Shown: piece after piece, positions 23,964-36,857 of the stretch
Layout: every line of letters starts with the position of its first letter
Numbering within the stretch: position 1 is the first letter of the stretch
IMG/VR virus record: IMGVR_UViG_3300028920_000142
Coordinates: 1-41,183 of that record
From: a virus
Direction: 5' to 3' (one strand)
DNA: 41,183 nucleotides
Notes under the pieces: model-generated
Told to the model about the DNA's origin: nothing
Databases searched by the model: none
What the model saw: the letters and a program-made list of their open reading frames with translations, nothing else
Made by a program: the position numbers and the translations under genes

Positions 23964-26156
23964 TCAAATGTGGGATCGGAAGCGCAGTGGGCGGAGACTC
24001 GTGTCGCCTGGCAGCACCAGGCCCCAGCCATTGATCGTGTCCATGGCGGCCAGGAATGCCTCCTTCTCGTTGCGGGTCCCGGCCGGGCTGAGGACCACGG
24101 AGATGTGGTCCTGCTTCACTCGCACCTGACCCGGTGCCTTGAGCAGGTTGGCCAAGGCTTTCTTGGCCTCCGCCGGACGCCGGAGATGTGGCGCCAGTGT
24201 GTAAGCCAGGTCGGTTTCGGCGTTGGCGCAGACGATGCGGATCGTGTCCACCACGGTCTTGTACGGCGTCTCGTGATACACCAGCCGTCCGGCAAGCTCG
24301 GTCTCCTCCACCGCGGCCTTCTTCGGCACGTGTGGGCGTAGCGCCTCCAACTCGTCCTGGCGCTGCATCGCCTGCGCGAGTTTCTTCTCCGCCCGCTGTC
24401 GACGGCGGTCATCATCGGCTGGGAGGCGTGCCAGGTCGCGACGCGCCATGCCCTCCTCCACTCGTGCCAGGCGTAACGCGTTGTCGAGCTTGCGGCGGGC
24501 CGGGTTCGGGATCACGGTCCCTTCCGGGTAGTGCCGCACCTTGCGGCCGTCGAGCTGGTTGATACCCCAACGCTCGACGCCGTGCTTGAACGCGTTTTCC
24601 TGGCACCACCGCCCCAGCATGATGCCGATCAACATCTGGGCCGGCGCCTTCGAGATCGCCAGCAGGTTCACCTGATAGCCATCCTCCATCCGCAGGGCGA
24701 TCCGGCGGACTCGCCCCCGTCCTCGACCCAGGTTGGTGTTTCGCTCGTGGAACTCGATCACCTCGTCGCCGAGCTTCACCTGCTCGGTGAACACCCCCGG
24801 GCTGAGAAGCGGATACGGGCGCCGCTCGTAGGTCACGAATTCGAAGCCGAAGTCCCGCAGCTCCACCAGTTGCTCGGCGTACGCCCCGGCCCGGTCGAAG
24901 GCCAACAGGAGCCGCTGCTCCTCGCCCAGCCCCTCTCGCAGGAGCACGGCAATCGGGCTCAGAAGCGCGGTCAGCGATTCGTTCGACGCCACTGGCACTC
25001 GCAACACGGGCCGTCCATCCTCGTCGTGGACGTAGTAGTCGGTGGTCCCGGGCAGCACCCGCTTGTCCTGCATCCGCCAGCCTTTACGGATCACGTGCTT
25101 GCCCGTGTAGGGACGCATGTGGTTGTCCACATAGAACACCGTCACCTGCTCGTCCAGGGCCTGCGCCTCTCCCAGGTAGAATCCCGCGATCAGCAGGTGC
25201 AGCTCCATCGCGCCCGTGTCGTCCGCCAGCCGCTTGAGCACACGCCGCACCCAGCTTGCCGACGGCGCTTGGTCCGCACGAAGCAACACGCCACCGCTGG
25301 GCGTCGCCAGACGGCGCACGCCTTCGACGCAGCACTGCCCGATGCTCAACGCGCAGATCACGGCGTCCACCGCCAGCCGCACACTGTGCGCCCCACGCCG
25401 CGCTCCCCAAACCTCGGCCACCGCATCGTACAGTCGATGGCGCACGGCTTGTCCCAGCATCAGCCAGGTCCCCACGTGCTGGACCAGCTGGCCGCCTCGG
25501 ACCGGCGCGGCGGCGATATGCTCCGTCCCGCCCTCCTGCTCCTCCGCAGACCCCGTCGGCTCGGGAGCGGGGCGATCCGGCTCCGATGGTGACTCCTGGT
25601 CTTCGAGCGCCATGCGCTGCTGCTCCATCGCAGGGGTGGGCGTCGTCTCTTGCGATAAGTCCTCTGGCTGCTGCTGCTCTGCCTCCCACTCCTTGTGTAC
25701 CACCCAGACGGTGTGATGGGAAACCTCGAACCGACGCTTGATACGCCGATGCGCGGGCCGGACCCCAAGCCCTTGCTCGAATAGCTTGTGAAGCTCACGG
25801 CGCAGCTGTGGCGTGAGTTTCCGATCGCCCCGAAAGCCCCCCGGACCTTCGGTGGGCAGCGCAGCAATACCACCTCGTTCTACGCGGCGGCGGACTCGAC
25901 GCAGCTGCTCGGCGGAGACATCGAACGCCCACGCCAGCTTGCCGAGACGGATCGTCGGCTCCTGCGCCAGGCCCACCATCAGTAGATTCCGAACGCCCCG
26001 CTCCTGGGGATGGTACTTGCCAACGACCGTGCCGCCGACGAGGACTTCGACGTGATCTAGGTGATGGACTACGCAGCCGTGCCGCGAGAACCAACGGAGA
26101 TTGGGATTTGACGGCGGCTCGGTCAACGGTAACATCAGGGTCGCACTCCGGGTCAT
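23964..26156 (-). CDS. DDE-type transposase
   Basis: It encodes 730 residues, intact. The N-terminus has a helix-turn-helix region (about 65-165: [17 protein letters not shown], then a second HTH with [14 protein letters not shown]). A Gln/Glu/Pro-rich linker follows. The catalytic core has candidate acidic residues in [27 protein letters not shown] and a later Glu (W-C-Q-E-N-A-F-K). The C-terminal part is helical and charged. The arrangement fits unclassified or IS1202-like DDE transposases, but the exact family could not be fixed. ATG at 26156 lies about 100 bp inside the right inverted repeat. Confidence 0.82.
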   Translation of the reverse strand: MTRSATLMLPLTEPPSNPNLRWFSRHGCVVHHLDHVEVLVGGTVVGKYHPQERGVRNLLMVGLAQEPTIRLGKLAWAFDVSAEQLRRVRRRVERGGIAALPTEGPGGFRGDRKLTPQLRRELHKLFEQGLGVRPAHRRIKRRFEVSHHTVWVVHKEWEAEQQQPEDLSQETTPTPAMEQQRMALEDQESPSEPDRPAPEPTGSAEEQEGGTEHIAAAPVRGGQLVQHVGTWLMLGQAVRHRLYDAVAEVWGARRGAHSVRLAVDAVICALSIGQCCVEGVRRLATPSGGVLLRADQAPSASWVRRVLKRLADDTGAMELHLLIAGFYLGEAQALDEQVTVFYVDNHMRPYTGKHVIRKGWRMQDKRVLPGTTDYYVHDEDGRPVLRVPVASNESLTALLSPIAVLLREGLGEEQRLLLAFDRAGAYAEQLVELRDFGFEFVTYERRPYPLLSPGVFTEQVKLGDEVIEFHERNTNLGRGRGRVRRIALRMEDGYQVNLLAISKAPAQMLIGIMLGRWCQENAFKHGVERWGINQLDGRKVRHYPEGTVIPNPARRKLDNALRLARVEEGMARRDLARLPADDDRRRQRAEKKLAQAMQRQDELEALRPHVPKKAAVEETELAGRLVYHETPYKTVVDTIRIVCANAETDLAYTLAPHLRRPAEAKKALANLLKAPGQVRVKQDHISVVLSPAGTRNEKEAFLAAMDTINGWGLVLPGDTSLRPLRFRSHI

Positions 26157-26258
26157 GGTACCCGGAACAACACCTGGCGGCCCGCCAAAATTCCCACCTT
26201 TCCTGCTTACGCGGTGGGCTGTTTCAACCCCGCAGAATCAACCAGAGCAGCCTTGGAC

Positions 26259-26278
26259 GCGTCCGAAGTCTGGCGCGC
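26259..26278 (-). repeat. IS terminal inverted repeat, right
   Basis: It is the exact reverse complement of 23935-23954 over 20 bp. About 100 bp separate it from the transposase ATG, presumably holding its promoter. Confidence 0.85.
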
Positions 26279-26402
26279 AGTACAGCAGGAAACAGGAAGA
26301 AGCAATATGCTTCGGCTTGCACTGGAGGTTTTTTGTGCAAAAACAATCACTTCAGTCACCTCGAGGATTCGGGCAGTTTTGCGATGCCAGTCGGTGCGGG
26401 GA
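26279..26402. other. AT-rich remnant between the IS and the tube gene
   Basis: These 124 bp contain no convincing gene. They hold short T- and A-runs (TTTTTTGTGCAAAAA) unlike the surrounding GC-rich phage DNA. They end at the tube stop codon with GGGGAC, and are probably the original right edge of cargo island C. Confidence 0.45.
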
Positions 26403-26864
<462 letters not shown>

Positions 26865-26921
26865 GGGTTACTCCTGTCGCTGAGCTGATGCTCCGGTGCT
26901 CCTGGGCGATGGCCGAGTGTT

Positions 26922-29134
<2,213 letters not shown>

Positions 29135-29138
<4 letters not shown>

Positions 29139-30037
29139 GGGTCACTCCTTTCGATGGGCGCGGAGCCCACCTCCACGCCGTCCACGGCCTTGCCGCGGTC
29201 GCGCGTCTGGCCTTCGTCCAGGTCGAAGCCGCGGATGACGAGGCCGCATGAGAAGGCGCGGAGGTCGTCCGGGCCGTCCAGGCTGGTGCGGAAGTCACCG
29301 TCCGGGTCCATCTCCCAGCGGACCGCGCCGAGGGCCGGGTCGGCCGAGTTTCGGGGCAGCTCGATCCAGCGGTTGCGGTTGAGAAATGTCCCCACCGCGG
29401 CCATGAGGTTGAGCAGCTCCACCGTGTGGTCCGACACGGCGGTAATGGTGAACACGAGGTCCACGGTGTAGGGCGGGCGGTGGCGCGCGAGCTCGGGCCC
29501 CGCCGGCCCGGGCACCACGTCCTCGCGGCCCTCGTTGAGGGCGTAGAAGCGGTTCTCGGAGATCCGGGGGCCCGAGAGCACCACGGACGGGATCTCGGCC
29601 ACGGTAACGAGCTCCAGCTCCCCGCTCTCGGCGTCGCGGTAGTCCACCGCCACGGTCATGCTGACCTGCGAGAGGACCTGCCGCTTGAGCTCCCGGAGCA
29701 GGGCGCGCACCAGCCGGATGAAGTCGGTCTCGCCGGCCAGCCTGGAGCGCAGGAAGCGATAGGCGTCGGGCAGGGTCGCCACCTCGCCGGGGACTGGGCT
29801 GCCGGTCGGGTCGAGGTTCTGGAGGGTTACATCCACGCGGCCCTGCGCGTGGGCCGGGACGCGGACGTCGGCGATGTCGAGGCCGGCGTCGTGGTGCACG
29901 TTGAGCACCGTGGCCGGTGCGTCATCGAAGAAGACCTCGACCCGATCCGCGAAGTCTGCACCAGTGATCCGCACGAGCCCCCCACCGCTCGCAGGGCCCA
30001 CGTTCGGGGAGATTCCAGCAAGGGAAGGAGCTGTCAC
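29135..30037 (-). CDS. Tail terminator-like protein with N-terminal IPT/TIG domain
   Basis: It encodes 300 residues. Residues 1-85 are an IPT/TIG Ig-like domain ([20 protein letters not shown], then V-x-V-P-A-H). The remainder resembles tail-terminator proteins: an early [15 protein letters not shown] helix, [19 protein letters not shown], and [16 protein letters not shown]. It lies immediately before the sheath. GTG at 30037 follows GGAGG with a 6-base spacer. The fused TIG domain is an addition not needed for termination and may bind host or virion surfaces. Confidence 0.72.
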
Positions 30038-30070
30038 GCCCGACCTCCATGTCCAGACAAAGAACCATCT

Positions 30071-30116
30071 GTTGACTTACATGCGGACTGAATATAGACT
30101 CTTTTGTGGGTCAACC
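30071..30116 (+). promoter_or_regulatory. Likely promoter/operator of the toxin-antitoxin pair
   Basis: TTGACT (30072-30077) and TAGACT (30095-30100) with a 17-bp spacer resemble sigma-70 boxes. GTTGAC (30071-30076) and GTCAAC (30110-30115) form an inverted repeat that brackets the promoter, fitting antitoxin autoregulation. It lies 15-60 bp before the antitoxin ATG. Confidence 0.5.
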
Positions 30117-30130
30117 CGGCTGAGGCAGAC

Positions 30131-30424
30131 ATGCGCACCTTTCGAGTCTCCGAAAACATCGTCCCCGTGAGCGACTTCAAAGCGAAGGCCGCTGACTGGC
30201 TGCGCCGGCTGGGCGAGAGCTCCGAGCCGGTGATCATCACGCAGAACGGCAAGGCTGCAGCCGTCGTGCTGTCGCCTGCCGCGTACGACGAGCTGACCGA
30301 GCGCTTCCGCTTCATGGAGTCCGTCGAGCGTGGCCTGGCCGATGTCGAGGCCGGTCGCGTCACCCCGCACGAGGAGGTCGTCGCCGAGATGCGCCGCCGC
30401 TTCGGTGGGGGCGCGGACGAATGA
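30131..30424 (+). CDS. Phd/YefM-family antitoxin
   Basis: It encodes 97 residues. The N-terminus has the Phd/YefM fold pattern (VPVSDFKAKAADWLRRL, then PVIITQNGKAAAVVLSPAAYDEL), with a charged helical toxin-binding C-terminus (VTPHEEVVAEMRRRF). ATG at 30131 was chosen because GAGG lies just upstream; the longer frame from 30104 lacks support. Its TGA overlaps the toxin ATG (ATGA). The pair is antisense to the late operon, between the tail-completion and TIG-domain genes. Confidence 0.85.
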   Translation: MRTFRVSENIVPVSDFKAKAADWLRRLGESSEPVIITQNGKAAAVVLSPAAYDELTERFRFMESVERGLADVEAGRVTPHEEVVAEMRRRFGGGADE

Positions 30425-30762
30425 GCCCAGACGGAGGGGAGCCAACTCGGCCGTTGGATATCCACTGGTCCGACCGGGCCAAGGGCGACCTCGCAGCGAT
30501 CGGTGAGTACATCGCAGCGGACAACCCTGTCGCTGCGATGCGCTGGGTGGATCGTCTCATCGCCGATGTCGAGCGCGCCGCCGAGATGCCTCTCGCCGGA
30601 CGGCTCGTGCCCGAGTACGCAGACCGAGGGGACATCCGCGAGGTGCTCAGGCGCACCTACCGAATCGTCTACCGCGTGCGGGACGAGGCCATCGAGGTGC
30701 TCACGATCTTCGAGGGGCATCGCCTGTTCCCGCAGGGAGCCCTGCCAGAGGATGAGAGCTAG
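30421..30762 (+). CDS. ParE/RelE-family toxin
   Basis: It encodes 113 residues with the ParE-type layout: I-H-W-S-D-R-A-K-G-D-L-A-A-I near the start, a helix with NPVAAMRWVDRLI, then P-L-A-G-R-L-V-P-E-Y and the closing strands R-R-T-Y-R-I-V-Y-R-V and V-L-T-I-F-E-G-H-R-L. The family includes gyrase poisons and mRNA interferases; which applies here cannot be told. It is coupled to the antitoxin by an ATGA overlap. It stabilises a replicon or prophage, or interferes with other phages, according to general knowledge of such modules. Confidence 0.85.
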   Translation: MSPDGGEPTRPLDIHWSDRAKGDLAAIGEYIAADNPVAAMRWVDRLIADVERAAEMPLAGRLVPEYADRGDIREVLRRTYRIVYRVRDEAIEVLTIFEGHRLFPQGALPEDES

Positions 30763-30799
30763 CCGTCGCGTGACGCTATTCGCCTCGTGAGCCATCGCC

Positions 30800-31384
30800 T
30801 CACCACCCGAGCTGCTTGGCCACGCGGCCGAGGAAGCGCGCCTGGGCGCCCTTCACGAACTTCTTGAAGGCTGGCCGCAAGAACGGCCGGGCGGGGATCT
30901 TGACCACCACCACGCCCCTGCCGCCGCCGGACTCGCCAGCCTTGCCTGCCTTCTTGAGCAGGGCGAAGAGGAACCGGCGCATGGCGGGAGTCATCGGGAT
31001 GACGATGGGGCGCGACCCGAACTCCATGAGCTGGGCCACGTCCACCAGCGCCTTGACGTCCTTGCCCCGCGCCTTGCGGGGAACGCCCACGAAGGCCTCG
31101 GCGCCTCGCACGATGGCCGCAACGGCGTTCCGCAGATCAGCGCGAACCAGCAGCGACTTGGTGCCGCCGAAGCCGCGCAGCTTACGCGCGGCCAGGGTGA
31201 GATCCGACGGGGGCTCCAGCGCCTCGCCGCCGGGGGCCTGGCGGGTGATGCCCCGGATTACCTCGGTGCGAAGCCGCTCGGCCTCCTGGCGGAGCGAGCG
31301 GTCCACGGCGTGCTGCAGCCGCTGGGGAGCGGCGGTCAGCAGCCGCCTGGCCAGGGCCCAGTCTCCGGTGCGACGAACGGTCAT
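30800..31384 (-). CDS. HK97 gp10-like tail completion protein
   Basis: It encodes 194 residues. The C-terminal [14 protein letters not shown] and the segment [11 protein letters not shown] are signature features of the HK97-gp10-like / tail completion family that caps the tail for joining to the head. The N-terminus is an amphipathic helical region. ATG at 31384 lies 3 bp after the upstream stop. Confidence 0.82.
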   Translation of the reverse strand: MTVRRTGDWALARRLLTAAPQRLQHAVDRSLRQEAERLRTEVIRGITRQAPGGEALEPPSDLTLAARKLRGFGGTKSLLVRADLRNAVAAIVRGAEAFVGVPRKARGKDVKALVDVAQLMEFGSRPIVIPMTPAMRRFLFALLKKAGKAGESGGGRGVVVVKIPARPFLRPAFKKFVKGAQARFLGRVAKQLGW

Positions 31385-31387
31385 GGC

Positions 31388-31921
31388 TCACCTCCTCCGG
31401 GCCGCCTGCTGGTGGTCCTCGAAGGTGACCAGCAGGAGGTTACGGCGCGGCCGGGCCATGCCGAGCCCGAAGCCGCTGGCCTTGGTCTCGGTCACGAAGA
31501 GCCCGGGCGGGTTGCGGAAGGCCTGGACGAGCTCGCCGCGGCGGTCGTAGAGCGCGCCCAGCCGGTCGCCGGGCTGGATGAGCGGCACGCCTGTGCCCGG
31601 GTGCACGAGCCCGAGCCGCTCCAGGTTCCGGAAGTGGAACGTGAGCACGACCTTGACGCGGGGCGACTGGCCGGCCGGGAGCACGCGCAGCGCCCCCTGC
31701 ACCTCGGGCTCCACCTGGCAGGGCACGCGCACCGGGCGGTGCTCCTGGCGGGTGCGCTCGCCCACGCCGTCGTCGTCCAGATCCACCAGGACCGGCTCCT
31801 TGAAGTCGGGGTCGAAGCCGCTCGTGAGCGGGCCCGGGGCGTCCGGGTCGGTGGCCGCCATGGCCGCGGCGTCGAGCCGGAATAGCTCGGCCTGGAACCG
31901 GAAGATGAGCCGGCCGCGCAT
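31388..31921 (-). CDS. Head-tail connector-region protein
   Basis: It encodes 177 residues from ATG 31921, which overlaps the upstream TGA (TGATG). It has a short N-terminal strand-rich part, a central acidic loop ([12 protein letters not shown]), a small beta domain with [13 protein letters not shown] and [12 protein letters not shown], and a basic C-terminus. No family was recognised with confidence. Order (connector, this gene, gp10-like) suggests a head-tail joining or stopper protein. Confidence 0.6.
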   Translation of the reverse strand: MRGRLIFRFQAELFRLDAAAMAATDPDAPGPLTSGFDPDFKEPVLVDLDDDGVGERTRQEHRPVRVPCQVEPEVQGALRVLPAGQSPRVKVVLTFHFRNLERLGLVHPGTGVPLIQPGDRLGALYDRRGELVQAFRNPPGLFVTETKASGFGLGMARPRRNLLLVTFEDHQQAARRR

Positions 31922-32556
31922 CAGGCCGCCCCCAGGCCCGCCGGCCGGCGGTAGCGCATGAGGATCCGATCGACCTCCGGGTCGCCGGTGAGCGGCCCGG
32001 GATCGCCGGGCTTGTCCAGCTTGTAGCTCTGGTCCCGGGTCTTCTCCTCGATGATGCGCCAACGGTCGCGCGCCTCGGTCGCGTCGTCGGTGTCGCCCAT
32101 CAGCGGGAGCCACCGCAGCACGAGCAGGATGCAGGCGCGGCGGATGGCCAGCGGCGTGCGGCCATTGGGCGTCCCGTCGGGCTCGGTGTAGCCCCAGAGA
32201 CCACGCACGATCACGTTCGCCGTGCCGCGCGGGAAGCGACCATGCCTGAGCGTCAGTCGCGGCGCGTCGAAGCCCGGCTCCACCGGGGCGCCGACCACCA
32301 CGAGGTGCTCGGGGTCACGCGGGAGGTTGTAGCCAACCACGATGAGCCGGTTGAGCTGGATCGGCGGAGCGGGGGGCTCCAAGCTGGGTGTGCCGCGACC
32401 GTCCAGGCGGTACGTGAGCGCGAGCGGCTCGAAGAACCAGCCGGTGAGCCGATCGATGGTCCGGCTCGCCTCCTCGAGCAGCGCCTCCAGACGGGCGTCC
32501 GAGGCCTGGGCCTGGTCCACCCCCTCCGCGCGCAGGTCGTCCACCGTGGCGTACAC
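31921..32556 (-). CDS. Head-tail connector (gp6-like adaptor)
   Basis: It encodes 211 residues. It begins with [12 protein letters not shown], typical of gp6-like adaptors, followed by helices ([18 protein letters not shown]). A middle beta insertion and a helical C-terminus ([18 protein letters not shown]) follow. It would bind beneath the portal ring. The start is GTG at 32556 after a GGGGG-rich ribosome site. Its stop overlaps the next start. Confidence 0.75.
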   Translation of the reverse strand: MYATVDDLRAEGVDQAQASDARLEALLEEASRTIDRLTGWFFEPLALTYRLDGRGTPSLEPPAPPIQLNRLIVVGYNLPRDPEHLVVVGAPVEPGFDAPRLTLRHGRFPRGTANVIVRGLWGYTEPDGTPNGRTPLAIRRACILLVLRWLPLMGDTDDATEARDRWRIIEEKTRDQSYKLDKPGDPGPLTGDPEVDRILMRYRRPAGLGAA

Positions 32557-32567
32557 CCGTGTTCCCC

Positions 32568-32939
32568 CTACCCTTGCGCCTTGCGACCGCGCTTGCCGCC
32601 GCCCTTACCGCCGTCGTCCAGGGCGTCCTCCGGCACCGGGGGCGGCCCCTCGCGGGGCGCCGTCTCCTTCGCCCGATCGGCGGGCCTGGCCGGCTTGGCC
32701 GCTTCGAACTCACGCTCGTCGATGGCCGTGGCCTCGGCCTCGGTGCACACGTCGAAGGCCGGACGCGAGTGCGGGTCATGGGCGCGCTGGCGGACAGCGC
32801 GCAGGTACTCGCCCACCTCGGGGCTCACGCGGTACCAGCCCTTGCCCTCCTCGAACCGGATGCCGCGGTAGACGAACCGCCGCAGCACCTGTCCGCGGTG
32901 CGGGTCGCGGGTCTTGAGACGCGCCAGTAGACTCTCCAT
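32568..32939 (-). CDS. Small head-region protein, function unknown
   Basis: It encodes 123 residues. The N-terminal half is a compact, charged domain with [19 protein letters not shown], and the C-terminal half is disordered, Lys/Gly/Pro-rich ([14 protein letters not shown]). ATG at 32939 follows GAGGAG. It lies between major capsid and connector genes, as small head proteins often do. No known family was recognised. Confidence 0.6.
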   Translation of the reverse strand: MESLLARLKTRDPHRGQVLRRFVYRGIRFEEGKGWYRVSPEVGEYLRAVRQRAHDPHSRPAFDVCTEAEATAIDEREFEAAKPARPADRAKETAPREGPPPVPEDALDDGGKGGGKRGRKAQG

Positions 32940-33003
32940 TTGGACTCCTCGTACTTCTCGGGTGCGCTCCCCTCGAGCCGGCCGCCTCGGGCCGGCCGTC
33001 GAG

Positions 33004-33942
33004 CTAGAGCTGCACGTTGATGGCCTTGCAGACGCCTTCCTCCTCCGAGTAGCGTACGTCTGCCTCCAGGGTCACCACGACCGCCAGCGCGCGCCGGCGG
33101 ATGGACCGCTCCCACTCGATGCGGATCTTGCGGCGCACACCCACCACGATGTTCTTGGGGTGGGTCAGGATCACCACGGTCTGGTTCTGGCCGGGCCCCA
33201 GGTCGTCGGGGAAGAGCGGCACGGGCACCACCGGCGTGCCCGCCGCCAGGATCGGCGTGTCGACCTCGAGGTACTTGTCGCCCATCGCCGTCTCGCGCTG
33301 CGAGCGGTGGCGGCGCAGGTTCGCCTCGGCGTCCTCGGAGGTGTAGAAGCGGAGCTGCCGCTTGTTCTTGCGGAAGCGGGGCGGCAGCGTCTTCATCATG
33401 TCGTGGAACAGGTCGTCGTCCACGGGGCCGCCGGCGGCGTCCACCACGTTGGACTGCGCCTGTACCAGGACCCCGTCGAGCTGCGCCAGGAAGGGGTCGG
33501 CCGAGGTCTGGTCGCCCTTGATGGCTACCTCCTCCAGGTCGCGACCCACGGCCGGCCCCAGGAGCTGCATGATGGTCTGGCGCAGGTCGCCCTGCTCGAT
33601 GTTCTCCTCCAGGACCCGGTCCGAGAGGTTCACCTCGCCGATGAACTCCTGGGCGTCCAGCTCCACCTTGGAGATGTCGGGCACCACGCGGTCGGCCTGC
33701 GGGAGCTCGGTCAGCTCCTGGGCGGCGCGCAGCACGCGGCTGCCGAAGGCGATCTGGTCGATGTCCTCGCGGGCCCGGTTCATGGGCCGGTAGGTGACCT
33801 GGCCCAGGAGCACCGACTCCACGGTGGTAAGGCGCATGAACTTCTTGGCCTGGACCGGGTGCAGCAGCCCGCCGTTGCTCACCAGGTGGGAGAGGGCGAA
33901 GTCCGCTTTCTCCAGGATGGTTCGGTTGGACATGTGGCTCAT
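33004..33942 (-). CDS. Major capsid protein
   Basis: It encodes 312 residues. It has a helical N-terminus ([29 protein letters not shown]), [18 protein letters not shown] and a C-terminal [25 protein letters not shown] region. These fit phage major capsid proteins of the HK97 fold found beside XkdF-like proteases. The scaffold and protease genes just upstream support this. ATG at 33942 follows GAAAGGA. Confidence 0.82.
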   Translation of the reverse strand: MSHMSNRTILEKADFALSHLVSNGGLLHPVQAKKFMRLTTVESVLLGQVTYRPMNRAREDIDQIAFGSRVLRAAQELTELPQADRVVPDISKVELDAQEFIGEVNLSDRVLEENIEQGDLRQTIMQLLGPAVGRDLEEVAIKGDQTSADPFLAQLDGVLVQAQSNVVDAAGGPVDDDLFHDMMKTLPPRFRKNKRQLRFYTSEDAEANLRRHRSQRETAMGDKYLEVDTPILAAGTPVVPVPLFPDDLGPGQNQTVVILTHPKNIVVGVRRKIRIEWERSIRRRALAVVVTLEADVRYSEEEGVCKAINVQL

Positions 33943-33963
33943 GGTCGGTTCCTTTCTCGGGGC

Positions 33964-34929
33964 CTACAGGTCGTGGAAGGAGACCGCCTTGTCGACGCTC
34001 TCCCGGTCCACGGGCTGGTTGAGGTCCAGGGGCCAGCTCGCGCCGGCCCCGCTGCCCGCCGCCCCGGGAGCGCGCTCCCCGGCGGGCTGGCTGTTGGGCA
34101 GGCCGAAGCGCTTCTCCAGCCGCGCCAGGCGCTGTTGCTGCTCCTTGACCGTGCCGGTCAGGGCCTGCAGCGTGGTGACCAGCGCGCCGAGCTGCTCGCC
34201 CAGCGGGTTGGGCGCCTGGGCGGGCGCCTGAGCCGGTGCCTGGACGGGCGCCTGGCCCGACGCGGGGCTCTCGGACGACGCCGCAGCCTGGCCGCCCGCG
34301 GCAGTCGGGGCTCCCGACGCGGCCGGCTTGAGGGCCGCGCTGACTCGCTGCAGCGTCGCGCGGATGGAGTCCATCGCGGACGCCAGGCGGTCGCCCTTGG
34401 CTGCCGGATCTCCCGCACCACCGGCAGCCGAAGCGGACGTGGCGTCCGCGGCGGTGCCAGAGCCGGGCTCGGAGCCCGCGTCACCTCCGGCGCCCACCAC
34501 TTCGGCGAGCTGCCCGGCCACGGCCTGCAGCTCGCCGGCGAGCTCACCGAGCCGGGGCCCGGCCTCGTCGACCTCCTGGTCGCCGAGCAGCTCCACCGCC
34601 TCGGTCAACCCCTCCAACGCCGCCACCGCCGCGGCCAGGGGCCCACCCGTCTCGGGGGCTGGGCTGCCCCCCGCGCCCGGCTCTCCGGTGCCCGTATCGA
34701 CCTCCCCCTGGGCCGTCGTCGCGCTCCCGTCCGCGCCATCGCCGTCGCCACCGGGAGCGTTGATGTCACTCTCCACCGGGGCGGTCTCGTTGGTCGTCTC
34801 GTCCATGCCGTCGCTCCTTTTCACGATGAGAAAGCGGCGCTTGTTGGCCGCCCGGTCCACGAGGGACACCTCCTCCACCACCATCTCCAGCAGGCGCGTC
34901 ACCCGGTCCTTTCCGCTGGCCCCGGGCAT
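33964..34929 (-). CDS. Prohead scaffold-like protein
   Basis: It encodes 321 residues. The N-terminal 40 residues ([21 protein letters not shown]) are a conserved segment often seen next to or fused to prohead proteases. The rest is low-complexity and Ala/Gly/Pro/Asp-rich, with a Q-A-P repeat ([15 protein letters not shown]) and a coiled-coil-like stretch with [12 protein letters not shown]. That build is typical of scaffolds, which line the prohead and are cleaved. ATG at 34929 overlaps the upstream stop (TGATG), right after the protease gene. Confidence 0.75.
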   Translation of the reverse strand: MPGASGKDRVTRLLEMVVEEVSLVDRAANKRRFLIVKRSDGMDETTNETAPVESDINAPGGDGDGADGSATTAQGEVDTGTGEPGAGGSPAPETGGPLAAAVAALEGLTEAVELLGDQEVDEAGPRLGELAGELQAVAGQLAEVVGAGGDAGSEPGSGTAADATSASAAGGAGDPAAKGDRLASAMDSIRATLQRVSAALKPAASGAPTAAGGQAAASSESPASGQAPVQAPAQAPAQAPNPLGEQLGALVTTLQALTGTVKEQQQRLARLEKRFGLPNSQPAGERAPGAAGSGAGASWPLDLNQPVDRESVDKAVSFHDL

Positions 34930-36686
34930 CAGGCCGCCTCCTGCTCGGGCGCGGGCGCCTCGGTACGGGAGGTCTCCACACCTCGGGCGGACGCCTCATC
35001 CGCTGCCGCCGTCTCGGGGATCCGGCGCGCTGATCCACCCACCGAGAAGCCTCCCAGGGTCCCGTCCTTGATCCGCGCCCACAGCTCGTCAGACAGGATG
35101 CGCACCGCCAGCAGCCACGTGCCCCGGCGCACCTTCACCCCGCCGATCTCGAAGTCCACCGGCGCCAGATAGCTCTCCAGGATCCGCACCTGGCCGTTGA
35201 CCTGGAGCCGGTGCATCAGGCCCAGCCCGCCGAACTCCTCCATGAACCGGTGCGCCGCCTGGCGGATCTCCTCGGCCGAGTAGATGTCACCCTGGGCGTC
35301 CACCACCTCGGGCTCGAGCACGATGCCGAGGACGAACCGCTCGTCCTGGGGGTCCACGCCCTTGATCAGCGGGATGGTCTTCGAGAACGAGCCTGCGCCC
35401 ACAGCGGCACCGCCGTCCTGCTTCGCGGCCTTATCGGTCCCGCCCTTCTTCTGCGCCTCTGCCAGGAGCTGCCGCGCCTGCTCCTGGAGCGCCGTGAGGT
35501 CGTCCGCCGACAGGCCCGGGATCCTGCTCTGCGGGATCCGCGAGATGGCGTTCTGCAGGTGCGGGATGTCCAGCTCTCCGTCCACGTCTCGGACCGGAAA
35601 GTGCCGCAGGCTGCGCGGCGTAGTCTTGCCCTCGTCGTCCTTCTCGCCGCCGGGCTCGATGTGCAGGAACGCGCTGTCCTCCAGGTCGTTGATGTAGGCC
35701 TGGCTCCACTGGTCTTTCTCGATTCCGGTCGTCTCGCCGGCACCCTCCCGAGACTCCCAGCCCTCGAGCTCCCAATCCTCGACCCCCCAGCCCGCGTCCT
35801 CCAGCGCGTGGAGCTGCTTCTTCACCGGCGCGAAGTTCGTCACCACGAGCTGGGTCAGCGTCTTCGGCCCGCCCACGCCCCGCATGGACCGGATGGTCCG
35901 CGGCGTCTGGATCCGCTTGACGTGGAACCCCGAGCCCTTGAGCAGCCCGGGCAGCTTGCCCCGCACCCCGTAGGTCAGTAGGAACTTCCCCTTGAGCGAC
36001 TTCAGGACCTCGAAGAACCGCTCCTCATCGAACTTCGACTCCCCCACGGCCACGTCGTAGCCGGGGTAGGGCGGGTCCAGGAAGAACGCCGTGTGAGGCC
36101 CGTCGTACTTGCGGACCACCCGCAGGTAGTCCCCGTCGTAGACCCGCACGTGCTTGAGCCTCGGCCCGTGCTTCTCCAGCCGATCCACCGATCGGGCGAC
36201 GATGCCCTGGCCAGACGGGCTGAAGCTCCGCCCCCGCATCTTCCCGTAAGAGAAGTGGGTCACGTACAGGAACCGGTGCAGCTTCTCCACGTCGCCAGTC
36301 GGTTTCGAGTCCAGCAGCCGCTTGTAGGCCGCCCGGTCCCCCACCCAGCGCATCCGCTTGAGCCGCTTGATGCCGTCCGCGGTCATCCGCTTTACCAGCC
36401 GGTAGGCCTGGGCCAGCTCCACGTCCGCGTCGTTGATCACCTCTACCCGGGACCGCTCCTTGGCGAAGAGCACCGCCGCGCTCCCGCAGAACGGCTCCAC
36501 ATAGGTCCGGTGCGGCGGCAGCATCGCCGCCAGCCGCTTGGCCAACCGCTTCTTCCCGGCCGGGGAGCCCCACAGGGTCTTCTCGACCCTCTCGGGCGCC
36601 ACCTGACCCAGGACATCGCGGGCCTTCTCCACGGCCACGACCGCCCGACGCTGAACGTCGCTCTCGGCTGCAGGGGTGCTTCGCAA
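34929..36686 (-). CDS. DNA adenine methylase fused to XkdF-like prohead protease
   Basis: It encodes 585 residues with two enzymatic parts in one frame. Residues about 40-285 are a Dam/D12-class N6-adenine methyltransferase: P-F-C-G-S-A at 65-70 (AdoMet motif), N-D-A-D at 85-88 and the catalytic D-P-P-Y at 204-207. A linker (about 300-430) carries S-L-R-H-F-P-V-R-D and I-P-H-L-Q-N-A-I-like prohead-protease leader segments. Residues about 440-557 match the XkdF/peptidase S78_2 fold, with candidate His492 (GLMHR) and Ser548 (GFSVGG). The start is TTG at 36686, with AGGAGG 6 bases upstream. Cleavage may release the methylase during head maturation. Confidence 0.85.
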   Translation of the reverse strand: MRSTPAAESDVQRRAVVAVEKARDVLGQVAPERVEKTLWGSPAGKKRLAKRLAAMLPPHRTYVEPFCGSAAVLFAKERSRVEVINDADVELAQAYRLVKRMTADGIKRLKRMRWVGDRAAYKRLLDSKPTGDVEKLHRFLYVTHFSYGKMRGRSFSPSGQGIVARSVDRLEKHGPRLKHVRVYDGDYLRVVRKYDGPHTAFFLDPPYPGYDVAVGESKFDEERFFEVLKSLKGKFLLTYGVRGKLPGLLKGSGFHVKRIQTPRTIRSMRGVGGPKTLTQLVVTNFAPVKKQLHALEDAGWGVEDWELEGWESREGAGETTGIEKDQWSQAYINDLEDSAFLHIEPGGEKDDEGKTTPRSLRHFPVRDVDGELDIPHLQNAISRIPQSRIPGLSADDLTALQEQARQLLAEAQKKGGTDKAAKQDGGAAVGAGSFSKTIPLIKGVDPQDERFVLGIVLEPEVVDAQGDIYSAEEIRQAAHRFMEEFGGLGLMHRLQVNGQVRILESYLAPVDFEIGGVKVRRGTWLLAVRILSDELWARIKDGTLGGFSVGGSARRIPETAAADEASARGVETSRTEAPAPEQEAA

Positions 36687-36697
36687 GCTATGCCTCC

Positions 36698-36734
36698 TAC
36701 TGAGGCAAAGCCCCCCTGCCGAAAAACGGGGACA
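36698..36734 (-). repeat. 37-bp bipartite element, copy 4
   Basis: Plus-strand ends are TACTGAGGCAAAGCCCC and GGGGACA, again 37 bp. It lies between the plus-strand HAD lipoprotein gene and the minus-strand methylase-protease gene, running into that gene's AGGAGG. Confidence 0.75.
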
Positions 36735-36857
36735 TGATCCCGTCGTTCAGCGTCTTGTTTTGACTCCCCGGTATAGTATTCTCACCCTCAACAAGACGTT
36801 CAATTCAAACACAACGAAACAAAGCAGACTCAGATGGGCTGCGGCTAGGAGCTAAAA

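Larger units (their letters stand above)
23935..26278 (-). mobile_element. Insertion sequence with 20-bp terminal inverted repeats
   Basis: A single transposase gene is enclosed by perfect inverted repeats GCGCGCCAGACTTCGGACGC (23935-23954) and its reverse complement (26259-26278), about 2.34 kb in all. No direct target duplication is evident in the few bases outside the repeats as placed, so the exact termini may differ slightly. It sits in the right part of cargo island C, between the membrane-protein gene and the tube gene. That leaves about 124 bp of AT-rich DNA before the tube gene. Confidence 0.82.
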
